Source of the DNA: Brachypterus glaber
Lineage: Eukaryota > Arthropoda > Insecta > Coleoptera > Kateretidae
Reading direction: 5' to 3'
Length of the DNA: 64,000 nucleotides
Assembly (NCBI GenBank): GCA_958510825.1
Contig: OY294044.1
Coordinates: forward strand, 46,836,626 to 46,900,625
Shown one piece after another: positions 45,296 to 55,105 of the stretch. The translations under genes were made by a program, and so were the position numbers. The notes beneath the pieces were generated by a model, which worked only from the letters and a program-made list of their open reading frames with translations, was not told the DNA's origin and did not search any database. The first letter of the stretch is position 1. Each line of letters opens with the position of its first letter.

Positions 45296-45695
45296 CTTTA
45301 GAAGCTGTACAACTTTGCAACTAAGAATGACATCATTATTTTCATCAATTTTTTTACTGTGCAAATACTAGTGCTCTTGTTCTGATTTAGTTGCACATAA
45401 CCAATAACATCTTTCTCCATAATCTGGTCCTGCAAATATACAATATGTTTTAAAATATCCTCCACATTTTTCACAAATTACTCAAAAAAATAGTTTATGC
45501 ACATAAATAGAAAAAAAAACTTAGTAAAAACTAAAATTAAAATAAAGAGTGTATACTGACCATACATTTTTAAACCTTCGGAACTCCACACTAAAATAGT
45601 CCAAGTTTTTTGCGAAAAATTCTTTAACCATCACGTAATTAACGTGTAGTAAATTTTCGCTACTTGCTTTCACAAAAAAAATCCACTGAAGCCAT
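45296..45695 (-). pseudogene. Two-exon transposon-type protein fragment with two homopolymer frameshifts
   Basis: From ATG at 45695 the frame reads MASVDFF and then stops. Taking seven instead of eight T's in the run gives VKASSENLLHVNYVMVKEFF and then NLDYFSVEFRRFKN up to a GT at 45565. After an acceptor (ATTTGCAG, exon from 45429) the frame continues EKDVIGYVQLNQNKSTSICT. A second one-base slip at an A7 run restores IDENNDVILSCKVVQLLK to a donor at 45295. This resembles the N-terminal part of a widespread insect transposon-associated family with 'YGD..VGYVQ....CTVKA' text, some members of which carry SWIM and YqaJ-like domains. The assignment is from memory. Either a decayed gene or assembly homopolymer errors. 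Confidence 0.45.
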
Positions 45696-45858
45696 AATCA
45701 AAGCAAAAACAAATAAAATAACTTTAAAAACAAACCGATTCCGAAATTTAACACGGAACTCTCCACTGACAGATAAAAAGTGAGGTTATGTCTACGCTAG
45801 CAGTTTAGCCACACTAAGAAATAAAATGTCGTTTCTGCGCAGTCTCTATCTGTGACGT

Positions 45859-46290
45859 AGAAAATAAGGCGCGACGAAAAAATTTAAACTTTAAATCGAT
45901 TTTTAAAATAGTTAGCGTTATCAAAAAGGAAAATTACTTTTCATTTACCTTACTATTATAAAGTACTTTGTAAATCAGTGTTCAAATATTAAAAACAAGA
46001 CTTAGTGGAGAACCCTATTCAAATGCCCATAACTTAAACAAAAAAAATCATGGGACATGATTTTTGCACCAAATTGTTCAGAATTTCGAGATTAATTCAA
46101 AAATATCAATAACTAAAAACCGGAAATCGCAGATAAGAGGTCCCTTTTTCCTTTCCGCCTCACATATAAAGATGATTAATTAATTAATAATTAATGGCGA
46201 TTTCTCCCATTAGATTAGACAGGGACAAAAGTTCTACCCAAAAAGGATAGAAGACATACATACACTCCCACTGCCACTCAACCAAACAAA
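45859..46290. other. Non-coding spacer
   Basis: CCCATAACTTAAAC and TCATGGGACATGATTT at 46024-46065 look like dispersed-repeat debris. A TTAATTAATTAATAATTAA run lies at 46175-46193. Confidence 0.35.
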
Positions 46291-46528
46291 TTCTGTATTT
46301 GTCCTTTGTTGAACAAATACAATATTTACTTGGCCGGGCGAAAAGTGTTTTATTAAAGAAATTACTGGCGCCATCTAAATTTTAGTAGAATTATCTTATT
46401 CTACAGATTCACATTAGCTATGTTCGTTCGTGCCGCTCAGTGCTACACTTTCCGGCCAACCAAAGAAATACTGTATTTGTTGTATGAAAAACAAATACAG
46501 TATTTATTTGGTTGGCTGGAAAGTGTAG
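46285..46528. repeat. Pair of related hairpins; the second near perfect
   Basis: 46439-46528 is a ~90-base hairpin: TGCTACACTTTCCGGCCAAC, CAAA, AAATACTGTATTTGT on one arm and its inverse on the other, with a 7-9 base loop. Just upstream at 46285-46350 is a decayed version (TTCTGTATTTGT ... AACAAATACAATATTTACTTGGCCGGGCGAAAAGTG). Confidence 0.8.
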
Positions 46529-46955
46529 CACAAATGAGATAGAGATAGGGTAGACGTCTATTGTTTCATAATTCTAGTTGTAGAGAGCTCCATTGAAGTG
46601 TTTTTTGGATTTTAAGTCTGGGAATCTCGTATTTCAGCTTTCAATTTTCTGCCGCATTTCTTTGACTGTAACAGATCTGTGTGCGACAATTTAAGTATCT
46701 TACTCTATGGTAAGATGCTTATGGTTATTCCAGGTCTGCAATTGACATCCCAAACTGAATCAAATAATAATTTTTTATCCGTGTGCTGCAGCATGTTGCA
46801 AAGTGACTTCTAAAAAACGTATCCATTATTTGAAAGCCCTATGAATCCAATGTTATTCCAAACGAAAATAATCGAGGGTAACTAACCCCAAAATCGTCTA
46901 AATTCGCCCTGGTTATTTCAACGAAAGTTAACAAAACAAGCTGTACCTGTATAAG
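46529..46955. other. Unassigned, more complex stretch
   Basis: Base composition is less AT-biased and words such as TCTGTGTGCGACAATTTAAG (46675) recur nowhere else in the window. No ORF of note on either strand. Confidence 0.3.
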
Positions 46956-46959
46956 ATTA

Positions 46960-47430
46960 TATAAAAAAAAAATTCAATGAATAATAAAAATAAAACCCCT
47001 TTTTGAGCCTCACTTTGTATTTCTATTTTTATCAAAACATTCCCAGTAAAAAAGATCTCGAGATAAAAAAAATACGTCAATTTAGAGTTTGTTGCTATAA
47101 AAATAACCTGATATCTGATATCCGAACTAAGCTGGAAAATCGTGGGTTTGGTAAACAAAAAAATTAATATTAAGGCCTGTTTTGACCTTTAGGGCTTATT
47201 TATATACAAAAAAATCTATGAGATTAATAAAAATAAAACCCTTTTTGAGCCTCACTTTGCATGTAGGTATTTTTATTTAAAATATCAAAGATCTCGAGAT
47301 AAAAAAATACGTCAATTTAGAGTTTGTACCTTTAAAAATTACCTGATGCTTAATATCTAAACTAAGCTGGGAAATTGTGGATTTATTAAAAAAAAATAAA
47401 TACCTATTTCGGCCCTTAGGACTTATTTTG
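46960..47430. repeat. Two tandem units of ~240 bases
   Basis: TAATAAAAATAAAACCC, TTTTTGAGCCTCACTTTG, AGATCTCGAGATAAAAAA, TACGTCAATTTAGAGTTTGT, AACTAAGCTGG and a CCTTAGG end recur in the same order from about 46978 and 47220. Confidence 0.85.
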
Positions 47431-47597
47431 GTCTTTGCATATTACAAAGTGGAGCGACAAAGAATTAATAAGGAAAGACTTAAAATTAAAAAAAAAATTG
47501 TTTTTTAAAACACGCATTACACGGTTCGCTCCTGGATGGAAAAAGTCAAAAGTCGAGTTCACGATGTTTGTTGACATATTCTATTTATTTACTATGT

Positions 47598-48310
47598 ACC
47601 GGGTGTCCCAACTCTATTTACCCAGCGATTTTCTCGAAAACTAAAAGAAATAATTAAGTTCTGCGAAAACCATCTTAAATTAGACAACTATAACTATCTT
47701 TTAGCATATATTTGATACTTTCAGCTCTTAAAATGTGGGCAGGGGGTATGGGGGAGGTTTATTTTAATGGAAAGGGGGGTCGTGTGATAATCATTTTAAA
47801 GCAAATAAAATTCTCTATTGGACTGTATATTTTTTATTTTTTTAAACAATTTTTTTAAGCTTTTGTTTCTTTAATTTTTTGTGCTAAAAATGCGATTTTT
47901 TAAGTTTTTTTTTGTAATTTTTTATTTATGTCAATTAAAATTAGTTTAAAAATATAATTTGTTTTTTATCATAAAATTAGTAACTTTTAAAAAAATTGTT
48001 TGATTTTTTTAGAGTAATTTTGACAAAAATACCCATTTTAAACCAAAAAAAAATAAATAAAAAAAAAAAATAAAAATATATAGTTAAATGGAGAATTTAA
48101 TAAGCTTTTAAATGGTGTATCACACGACCCCCTTTCCATTTAAAAAAATGTCCCCCTATGCCCCCCTGACCACATTTTAAGAGCTGAAAGTATCAAATAT
48201 ATGCTAAAGGATAGTTTAAGTTGTCTTATTTAAGATGGTTTTCGCAGAATTTGATTATCACTTTAAGTTTTCGCGAAAATCGTTGGGTAAATAGAGTTGG
48301 GACACCCGGT
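47598..48310. mobile_element. Large fold-back element B (713 bases)
   Basis: The ends ACCGGGTGTCCCAACTCTAT and, inverted, ACCGGGTGTCCCAACTCTAT are identical, followed by TTACCCAGCGATTTTC(T/G)CGAAAA. Inside, ~230 bases per arm match the core of element A at 23815 ('ttttagcatatatttgata', 'ttcagctcttaaaat', GGGGG, GATGTATCACACGACCCCC-like). The outer ~100 bases differ completely from A. A single end (GGACACCCGGTAA) is at about 61467. Confidence 0.88.
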
Positions 48311-49546
48311 ATATAACAATTTAAGACCAAAAATAATCTATCGGTTAATTTTTTTTATTGAGGAGAATATGTTTAAAAATACGATTTTTTTTGTTTTATT
48401 CAGTCGTCTTTCGACTTGGAAGGAAAAGAACCTATTACACTGGTCGACAAAAAAAAACATGTCTTCCATTTTGTCTGATATATCATTTTCGATAAACTTT
48501 TTGATGCTGAACACGAATTTGTCCTCCATTTGTTAACTTTGGTTCAGGATTCTGAGTTAAATGCTACTGTTACTACTAATTTTCGCGCTGTAAATGAAAA
48601 AAGTCAGTACAAAAGTTTTATATTTTAGCTAGATATAGTTGGGGATCAATGAAAAAAAAATTGTTGAAGACCAACGTAAAATTTTTGAGTGAAATCTTGC
48701 AAGGAAATTGGAAAAATTTTAAATTGTTTTAAAATATTATTATTTCGATGCCTAGGGTGTGGGCCACGTGACCCCCCATGCCACCTATGACCATTACTTT
48801 TATTAAGCAACTAATCAAGATTATTTTAAACCCAAACTTATCCATTAATGGATAATAAATTTATAATATGTATTTCCAATAATTTTTGGAAAAATATATG
48901 CATTTTAGAAGAAAATGCCTTTTTTGCTGGTATCAGCCTCTAGGAATTGTTAGATTTTGGTCTGAAGCATTTTTTATATGGGAAAATAACATGAGGGGGT
49001 GGCCTGTTAACATTTCAAATTTTCGCATTTTAAGAAGCACCCTACTCTATATGGGTTTGTTTTTTTTGAATAAAAAACGATCGGCCCGATAGATTTTTTT
49101 TTTAATTTGTGATACCCAAGCAAACATGGTGTTATGCTACGCTATGCTATGAAAAAAAAAAATTTGGTTATTCAAAAGTCAAACTAAATCCTCCTTCCTT
49201 TGTAATAATATTATTGGTCGTAACTAAAATTCCATAACTCTAAGGTAAAATTATCAAACTTGGATAATCTTTCGTAGCTTCATTATTCAGATGATAATGA
49301 TGATTTTTTTCACTTATTTCGACTCATAGAGGTCTAAAACGTCTAGAAATGTGAAAAAAACATGGTCATAGATTTTGAATTTTCGGCGAAGATTTCAATA
49401 CATCGGCACTCTTTTATTTATTTATTTACTATTAGAGAGACACAAACAGATTACAATCCATAAACAGTATCCCCGTACTAAATGTAAACTACAAGTAATA
49501 CGCTAATTAATATCACAAATAAACATATTCCACCTTTTTTTACTAG
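48311..49546. other. AT-rich non-coding stretch
   Basis: Short debris only, e.g. CACGTGACCCCCCATGCC near 48770 and a direct 'gctacgctatgctatg' at 49136. The overlapping sense/antisense ORFs at 48300-48530 are not genes. Confidence 0.35.
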
Positions 49547-49704
49547 CCCAAGTAACACAGTAGCTATAAAGTATCTCTCAGCGCTCTTTCGCAGCAAAAT
49601 AACAGCCATATGGCTGTTGATTTGGATGTTATAACATTCATATGGCTGTTGTTTTACTGCGAAAGAGCGCTAAGAGATAGTTTATAGCTACTGTGTTACT
49701 TGGG
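49547..49704. mobile_element. Near-perfect 158-base hairpin MITE
   Basis: CCCAAGTAACACAGTAGCTA at the left is mirrored by TAGCTACTGTGTTACTTGGG at the right. Pairing continues through CAGCGCTCTTTCGCAG and AACAGCCATATGGCTGT to a ~15-base loop. Few mismatches, so a young element; no ORF. Confidence 0.92.
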
Positions 49705-50185
49705 AGTCGTCCTAGATTTTCCCAAAAAAAACATTTTGACCTTTTTCGGCTCGGCCTTTTTAGTATACATAGACCTATGCCTAATTATATATGGAATGAT
49801 TAAAACTAAATAATATTTATAATAATATTATGATCATACCTAGTATGCATGCATACAATTTTAAATTTTGGCGAAGGCGCACTATATCTGGCCATACATT
49901 ACATGTAATTGCATGCACCCGGAGAAAAAATATTCCATCAATCTATTTTTTAATCATCGTACAGAGTGATATTGGTAGACTGCAATTTTGCATGAGTATA
50001 TGCATAATTATAGAAAAAAAAACCTTTGGGTGAATTTCTTGTATTGTAACTATCAATTATTTAAAAAGATAGATATTTGATTTTAAAAAGGTTATGGAGA
50101 TAAGATAACCATTCTATTTAGGTTAAAAACCCATTCAAAATTTACGACCCTTTTGGAATCGCCCAAAATTTTTTTGAATAGTTTT
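49705..50185. other. Non-coding spacer
   Basis: GTATGCATGCATACAAT at 49843 is a self-complementary patch. Nothing else seen. Confidence 0.3.
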
Positions 50186-50189
50186 CCCT

Positions 50190-50650
50190 TTTTTAGTAAT
50201 TGTAAATTATATTATACTATTCACAGCGCCTGCGCTAGAATAGTATTATACGGTAGTTTTGAATTTTCAAAAATTGTCCCAGACAAAAAATTCTTGGATT
50301 TAGATTTATTTCAGAAAAAAATAAGCATTTTTTTTAAAATGTCCCGTCTGTCCGTCCGATGACACGATTTTTGTGAACACGATAACTCAAGAACGAATAA
50401 TCCGATTGACTCGAAAACTTAAAAAAAAATGTTCAAAAAAAGATCTTTTAAAAAAATTGAAAATTAAAAAAATATATATATTTTTTGTTTTTTAAAAAAA
50501 GATCTTTTTTTATTTATTTTTTTTGAAAATATATTTTTTTAAGTATTTGGGAAAATGCAATAATATTGGTATATTATACCATTAACTGTGAATAATATAT
50601 AATGGAATGCGTAGCATTACATATCTTCGCGGCTTGTTTCTTTTTAAGAC
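50190..50650 (-). mobile_element. AGCCGTGAAGATATG element family, copy 2 (reverse)
   Basis: Read on the minus strand: CGCGAAGATATGTAATGCTA, CATTCCATTATATATTATTC, CATTTTCCCAAATACTT, a poly(A/T) zone, CGGATTATTCGTTCTTGAG, TTATCGTG, then CGGACGGACAGACGGGACA and AATTTTTGAAAATTCAAAAC, CTACCGTATAATACTATTC. The same order occurs at 54922-55860, giving a near-complete structure for the family. Confidence 0.78.
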
Positions 50651-50721
50651 AAAAAGTTTACATAAACATAGTCTCAGTGACACGCACAGGCATAACGTCC
50701 GAGGTTTAATTTAAAATAAGC

Positions 50722-50815
50722 CGTGAAGATATGTAATGCTACGCATTCTATTATATATTATTCACAGTAAATAGTATAATGCATTTCCCAAATACTAAAA
50801 AATAATTATAATACT
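50722..50815 (+). mobile_element. AGCCGTGAAGATATG element family, copy 3 (end only)
   Basis: AGCCGTGAAGATATGTAATG through CATTTCCCAAATACT in plus orientation, ~80 bases from the reverse copy 2. The two ends face each other with ATTTAAAATA-like AT text between. Confidence 0.75.
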
Positions 50816-50889
50816 TCATAAATAGTTAATATGATGGAATATAGTGAGATCAATAATTTAATTATAATATGATGTTGAGAATATTAAGA

Positions 50890-51540
50890 ATATTCACTGG
50901 AAGAAAAAGAAGAGATTATGACTCAATGAACAATGATTTTGAAGAATTTTTAAATGTTAATAGATTTGTTGAGAAAATATCCAGATCTGTACAGTAAGAG
51001 TTTACAGAACGTATTATTCTAATCACAGGTGAATTTTGAGAATGATTAGTTCTTCGGAAAGGAATAAGAAACAAATCACAGTTTCTTAGTCTTTTCAATG
51101 GAACATAAAATTTAATTTGAGCTAGAATAGAAGAGGAACTAATAACATTATTAATTATCTTGTAAATAAATGAGATTTCTGATAGAATTCTTCTTTTTTC
51201 TAGTGACATGAATACGTACGGCATTGTATTCGTTATTAACAACTATATGCCGTACTTTGTAACAGAAATTTAATTAATTTATTCTGGATATTTTCTAACC
51301 TATCGATATTATTCTTGTATCTTGGACTCCAGACGACATAGGCAAATTGCATTTTACTAAATATAAATGAATAATACAAGGATATTAAGGCTTTTGTGGT
51401 TTAAAAGTGTTTGCATTGTCTTTTTAGAAATCCCAGCATTTTGTTACAATTAACTAATTTGTCTATATGGAGGTTGAAAGTTAACTTGATAGATTTAATA
51501 ATACAATTATTGAAATGTATAAATGCTAGAATTAGTATAA
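50890..51540 (-). pseudogene. LINE reverse-transcriptase C-terminal fragment
   Basis: Minus-strand translation in pieces gives LTFNLHIDKLVNCNKMLGFL, then LYYSFIFSKMQFAYVVWSPR and NIDRLENIQNKLIKFLL. After a frame change it reads SLEKRRILSEISFIYKIINN, FYVPLKRLRNCDLFLIP, RTNHSQNSPVIRIIRSVN and DIFSTNLLTFK. This is the standard end of a Jockey/CR1-type non-LTR RT ('S.l.Ya..vWsP', 'iE.iQ.kf', 'L..RR', 'vP....R....F', 'N'). Stops and one frameshift show it is dead. Confidence 0.78.
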
Positions 51541-51806
51541 AATCAAGAAAGATCAATGATTTATTCATAAATATAACCTTTCATTTATATGATTTTATAG
51601 ATCATGTCAATAAATAAAAGTTTATTTAATTAACATATCATATTCTGATTAAATCTAATAAATAAATAGTAAATAATGAGGTAAATAGAACATGTTGCGA
51701 AAAAAATAAAATAAGACAACAATTTAAAAGCAAATTAAATTCTGACTTTGACTTCGTTGGGTCCAGAAGTTTGTCACAAGGGAAGAGCAATGTTAACATG
51801 TTATGT
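51541..51806. other. AT-rich spacer before the gap
   Basis: No feature is seen up to the N run. Confidence 0.3.
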
Positions 51807-52006
51807 NNNNNNNNNNNNNNNNNNNNNNNNNNNNNNNNNNNNNNNNNNNNNNNNNNNNNNNNNNNNNNNNNNNNNNNNNNNNNNNNNNNNNNNNNNNNNN
51901 NNNNNNNNNNNNNNNNNNNNNNNNNNNNNNNNNNNNNNNNNNNNNNNNNNNNNNNNNNNNNNNNNNNNNNNNNNNNNNNNNNNNNNNNNNNNNNNNNNNN
52001 NNNNNN
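51807..52006. other. Assembly gap, 200 N
   Basis: Exactly 200 undetermined bases, probably a placeholder for a gap of unknown length. ORFs across it are meaningless. Confidence 1.
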
Positions 52007-52054
52007 TAAGCAAAGAAGGTGTATGGGGCCATATTTATTTATTTATTTATTCAC

Positions 52055-52330
52055 GGGAGGAGGGTAGTGGTCCTCGTCTGTACATGACAAGTCTTATAGC
52101 CAACTAGCGTGAGTTCGATTCTCACTGGCGCCGATTTGCCTTTTTCAGTTAATTAATAATTTAAATTTGGCGAAGGCGTAAGTGAAGCGGACACTCCCTA
52201 TAAAAACTGGTTTGAAAGTCAGTATAAGCCGGTGGTTCCCTCTACTACTATCCCACACAAGTCCTGGACTTAGGGATGCTTAATTAAGTAGAATAGTACG
52301 AGGTTAAACAAACATGTAATGTAATGTAAT
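52055..52330 (+). mobile_element. tRNA-derived SINE, copy 3
   Basis: Head (GGGAGGAGGGTAGTGGTCC), perfect B box GTTCGATTC at about 52113, the GCGCCGATTTGCC body, GGTGGTTCCCTCTACTACTA and a tail of TAATG repeats. The A box is more decayed than in copy 2. It follows a (TTTA)n run at the gap edge. Confidence 0.87.
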
Positions 52331-52331
52331 A

Positions 52332-52546
52332 ACGGGGTTACGTATTACCCAAAATTTTGCGATTGCAATGTAACGGTAGCTGCCAAGACCCCCCTATTTT
52401 TTTTTTTGATAAAAACAAACAGTTTTTATTTTTTAATAATAAAGAACGTTACGTAACGCTACACACTTTCTCTCCCCCTCGTAACGCATCGATATGCTAA
52501 CCAATACTCCTCTAAGTGCGTTAAGTAATTTAACTACGGCCCCTAT
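52332..52546. repeat. Decayed Harbinger-like palindrome
   Basis: CGGGGTTACGTATTACCC at the left and inner AACGTTACGTAACGC and GCGTTAAGTAATTTAAC at the right echo the ends of the MITE at 31858. The relation is weak. Confidence 0.35.
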
Positions 52547-52612
52547 CTGCAAAATGCACTACTTTTAACATAACGCGCATTTCATAAAATTGCATATACC
52601 GTCGAAACTCAA

Positions 52613-53602
52613 AGATACACGGAAAAAAAGCTAAACTGGATTGAAGATTAATAATCTTGAATCAGCGCTATGCTAGTTTCCCCATTTTGCAACTCTAGTT
52701 ATACTTCTTTTCAGGAAAATCTTATTCTTGTACGCTGACAAAAGTTATATTTTGTACAAGACTTAACTAGTGAAATCAAGAACATAACTATACTTTAAAC
52801 AATTCTAGATAAATCTTGTTCCGAGTATTACTTATACTTATTTACATCAGCAAATTATTGCATCAAGTATAAAAATTATTGCATCAAATATAAAAATTCT
52901 TCTATATTGATGTGACTCCAGACACACACATTTTTGCTTGTATCTTGAAAACGCGAAGAGATATCAAAAAATAACGAAAAAAACGATCCCCCTAGACATG
53001 CACCTCCATATACATCCATTTTCAACAACTTTAGGACACATGGTGAGGAAACCGGAAGTGGGAATGTTTCCCAAGATGACTGGAGGAACTAGTTCCTCTA
53101 GGCTAAAGCCTCCATAATCTGGAGTCCAGATAACTTGATCCATACCAATCCGATGTGTATCGAATTAGCTGACTAGTAAGTTATAACGACAGTATTCCAA
53201 GAGCGCGACTTTATTTATTATAAAAGTTTTTTTAGTGGTAGGAAATATCATGTGGCGCCACCTATAGCATAACGCTGTCAAGGGCACTGACATTAAAAAA
53301 TTACACAAGCCTGTACTAAACAATATCTATAAAAATATTTATACTTGATTAAATAATAGCTTTTTTTTCGCTAATGAATTTTTTCACTTTTTAAGAGTGT
53401 ATGTTATCTATAAGACAATTTATTCTTTTTTTTTAAATACAAAATTACTTAAAGTGAGTATAACTATGTTTGGAAAACAAGTATAAGAGTATATTGGCTT
53501 CAAATATTTGTTATACCCATGGAAAGAATATTATACATAGAACAAGTGTAAAATTTTAAGTATAAGATTATTCTTGAATATAGATTTGATTTTTTTCCGT
53601 GT
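52613..53602. mobile_element. ~990-base element with ACACGGAAAAAAA ends
   Basis: TACACGGAAAAAAAGCTAAA at the left and an inverted TTTTTTTCCGTGTA at the right bracket a tract in which AGTATAA/TTATACT-type words recur in both halves (52700-52870 and 53450-53580). An inverted pair GCAACTCTAG (52690) and CTAGAGTTGC (53644) overlaps its ends, suggesting nesting. No ORF. Confidence 0.6.
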
Positions 53603-53676
53603 ATTAATGATTTTATTTGACAAACTTTTAAACGTTTTTAAAACTAGAGTTGCCGAGATGTCAAAAAATCCAACTG

Positions 53677-53829
53677 TTGTTCGCCTCACGGATGTGTGCC
53701 TTGATTGAAAGTATGTGTGGAATGTGAGTTCGTCTCACTTGCACACCCGCACGCTTATGACGTAAAGAAGAGAGCTCGCTGTCCGTTCGGTGATAACTCC
53801 ACCTTGTGTCGCAGCTTTTCTACCGCCTG
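53677..53829 (+). repeat. ~150-base dispersed repeat, copy 1
   Basis: TGTTCGCCTCACGGATGTGT, AATGTGAG-TCGTCTCA, TTGCACAC..GCACGCTTATGAC, 'gctcgctgtccgttcggtgata', CGTCGCAGCTTTTCT. The second copy is at 54948-55105 with the same limits. Here it runs straight into a hammerhead-like unit. Confidence 0.85.
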
Positions 53830-54130
53830 ATGAAGAAAATAAAATAGCCGAAACGTTGGGTAATCAAAACTATTTTCATATCGGAAATTATAATAAAAAT
53901 CTATAATTTCTCTAAGGGAACGTTCAAGTATTACGGAACGCAAATTTTGATCATTTTTTTCGGAATTTACAAGGCGATATGTAAAAAGCCGAAACGTGGG
54001 CGAATCAAATTCCATTTTTACTAAATTTAATATGGAACGTATTATACCGAATCTATACCAAAAATCTATAGATTTGTTTTTCCGTTAAATTCCTGATGAT
54101 AACTATTAATTTGTCGAAACATGACATTTT
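53826..54130 (+). repeat. Three tandem hammerhead-like units
   Basis: Three motifs lie ~125-140 bases apart: CTGATGA (53827) with CGAAACGTT (53849); GGCGATATG (53973) with CGAAACGT (53989); and CTGATGAT (54093) with CGAAACATG (54114). The two intervals share A(A)TCAAA, then AT-rich text, ACCGAAT-like and 'aaaaatctata'. CTGATGA, spacer, CGAAAC(GU) is the hammerhead core with a self-complementary ACGT stem III. Tandem units of this size are how dimeric hammerhead satellites and Penelope-derived repeats are arranged. The middle unit's core is decayed, and a Harbinger MITE fragment (53916) interrupts. Confidence 0.45.
53916..53965. mobile_element. Left-end fragment of the Harbinger-type MITE
   Basis: GGGAACGTTCAAGTATTACG and 'caaattttgatcatttt' follow TAA, as in the intact copies. 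The rest is missing. Confidence 0.75.
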
Positions 54131-54275
54131 ATATAGCCTATAATAGCCTATAATACTCGCGTGATCAAGTAGAATCCGCGTCGATAGTTAAAATAGGCCA
54201 AATACGTTGAGCTCCAGAGGGGAACAAACAACATTCAAACGTAGTCGGTCAAAAAACAAGAATCATCAGCTCGTA

Positions 54276-54485
54276 TCGCTTATAAAGAATATACGACATT
54301 TAAACTTAATTTAAAAAGCAGATACGACAAAACTTGACAACTTAATATCTGCAGTTTAGAGAGCTGATACGACATTTTGCTTTGACATAGTGGTAGAAAA
54401 GAGTATCATTCTGTAGCCCATCCAAAAACCTGAAAAACAACAAAACTGCAGATACGACTTGTATGCCTAACAGGGCTGTATATGC
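54276..54485 (-). mobile_element. Diverged end of the GTCGTATCT transposon family
   Basis: Several AGATACGAC/GATACGACA words and a terminal GCAGATACGACTTG ... CTAACAGGGCTGTATA match the right end of the element at 24616-26185 (AGATACGACTTCCTGTCTTA, then GCAGGGCAGTATA). The 'AAAAACCTGAAAAAC' zone also corresponds to 'GTTTTTCAGGTT' of the left end. The opposite end was not found. Confidence 0.65.
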
Positions 54486-54675
54486 GGCATATAATATGCC
54501 CATTAATGGGAAAACTGTATCACCTATTTATCGATATATACGAGACATTTTGCATTCACTGTCAATGCTAAATGCTAGAAAATAAAATGCGGAATATATT
54601 AAAATTGAACAAGGCTTGGAGGAACAAGGTCTAAAAACATTTTCAAATAAATCGAGATATCTTCTTAGGAACTAA

Positions 54676-54817
54676 GGGAACGTGCAAGTATTAGGTAACG
54701 CAAATTTTGATCATTTTGGACCCCCCCCCCCCCTATTTTCCTATACTATTAACATGGGCGTTACACTCCAAAATTACCCCCCCCCCCCTAGGAGCGTTAC
54801 GTAATACTTGAACGTTT
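54676..54817. mobile_element. Tourist/Harbinger-type MITE, copy 2
   Basis: GGGAACGTGCAAGTATTAGG and the inverted CGTTACGTAATACTTGAACG lie between TAA (54673) and TAG (54818). Long C runs occupy the interior. 142 bases. Confidence 0.85.
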
Positions 54818-54947
54818 CCTAGCCCCTAGATCATCGAAATTAAAATATTAGGTAAAATATTAGGTAATTAAAACAGTCCTTTATCACTATTAACTCTTAA
54901 ACAGGCACTCGCTTATTAAAAACAAGCCGTGAAGATATGTGATGCTA

Positions 54948-55105
54948 TTGTTCGCCTCACGGATGTGTGCCTATTGAAAATATGTGTAGAATGTGAGTGC
55001 GTCTCATTTGCACGCACGCACGCACGCTTATGACGTAAAGAGAGCGCGCTGTCTGTTCGGTGATACCCCCCCCCTTGCGTCGCAGCTTTTCTTCCGCGTG
55101 GATGA
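54948..55105 (+). repeat. ~150-base dispersed repeat, copy 2, replacing the middle of a larger element's end
   Basis: Matches 53677-53829. Compared with the copies at 26676 and 50722, it sits between GATGCTA and ATATTGCATTTT and replaces ~40 bases of the host repeat. Confidence 0.82.

Larger units (their letters stand above)
41573..45858. mobile_element. Probable remnant of a DNA transposon carrying THAP and other gene pieces
   Basis: A 23-base sequence at 41573-41595 matches the reverse complement of 45836-45858 at 19 of 23 positions (core ACAGA-AGAG..TGCGCA). Both are followed inward by a GAGGTTA/TAACCTCAC-like motif. Between them lie a THAP-domain exon (plus) and a frameshifted protein fragment (minus), as in some insect transposons that combine THAP-type and other DNA-binding modules. 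Internal MITEs at 43449 and 44926 show it is not recent. The boundary call is inference. Confidence 0.4.

Noticed and set aside
51748..52107. ORFs across the N run
   Set aside because: They consist mostly of undetermined bases.
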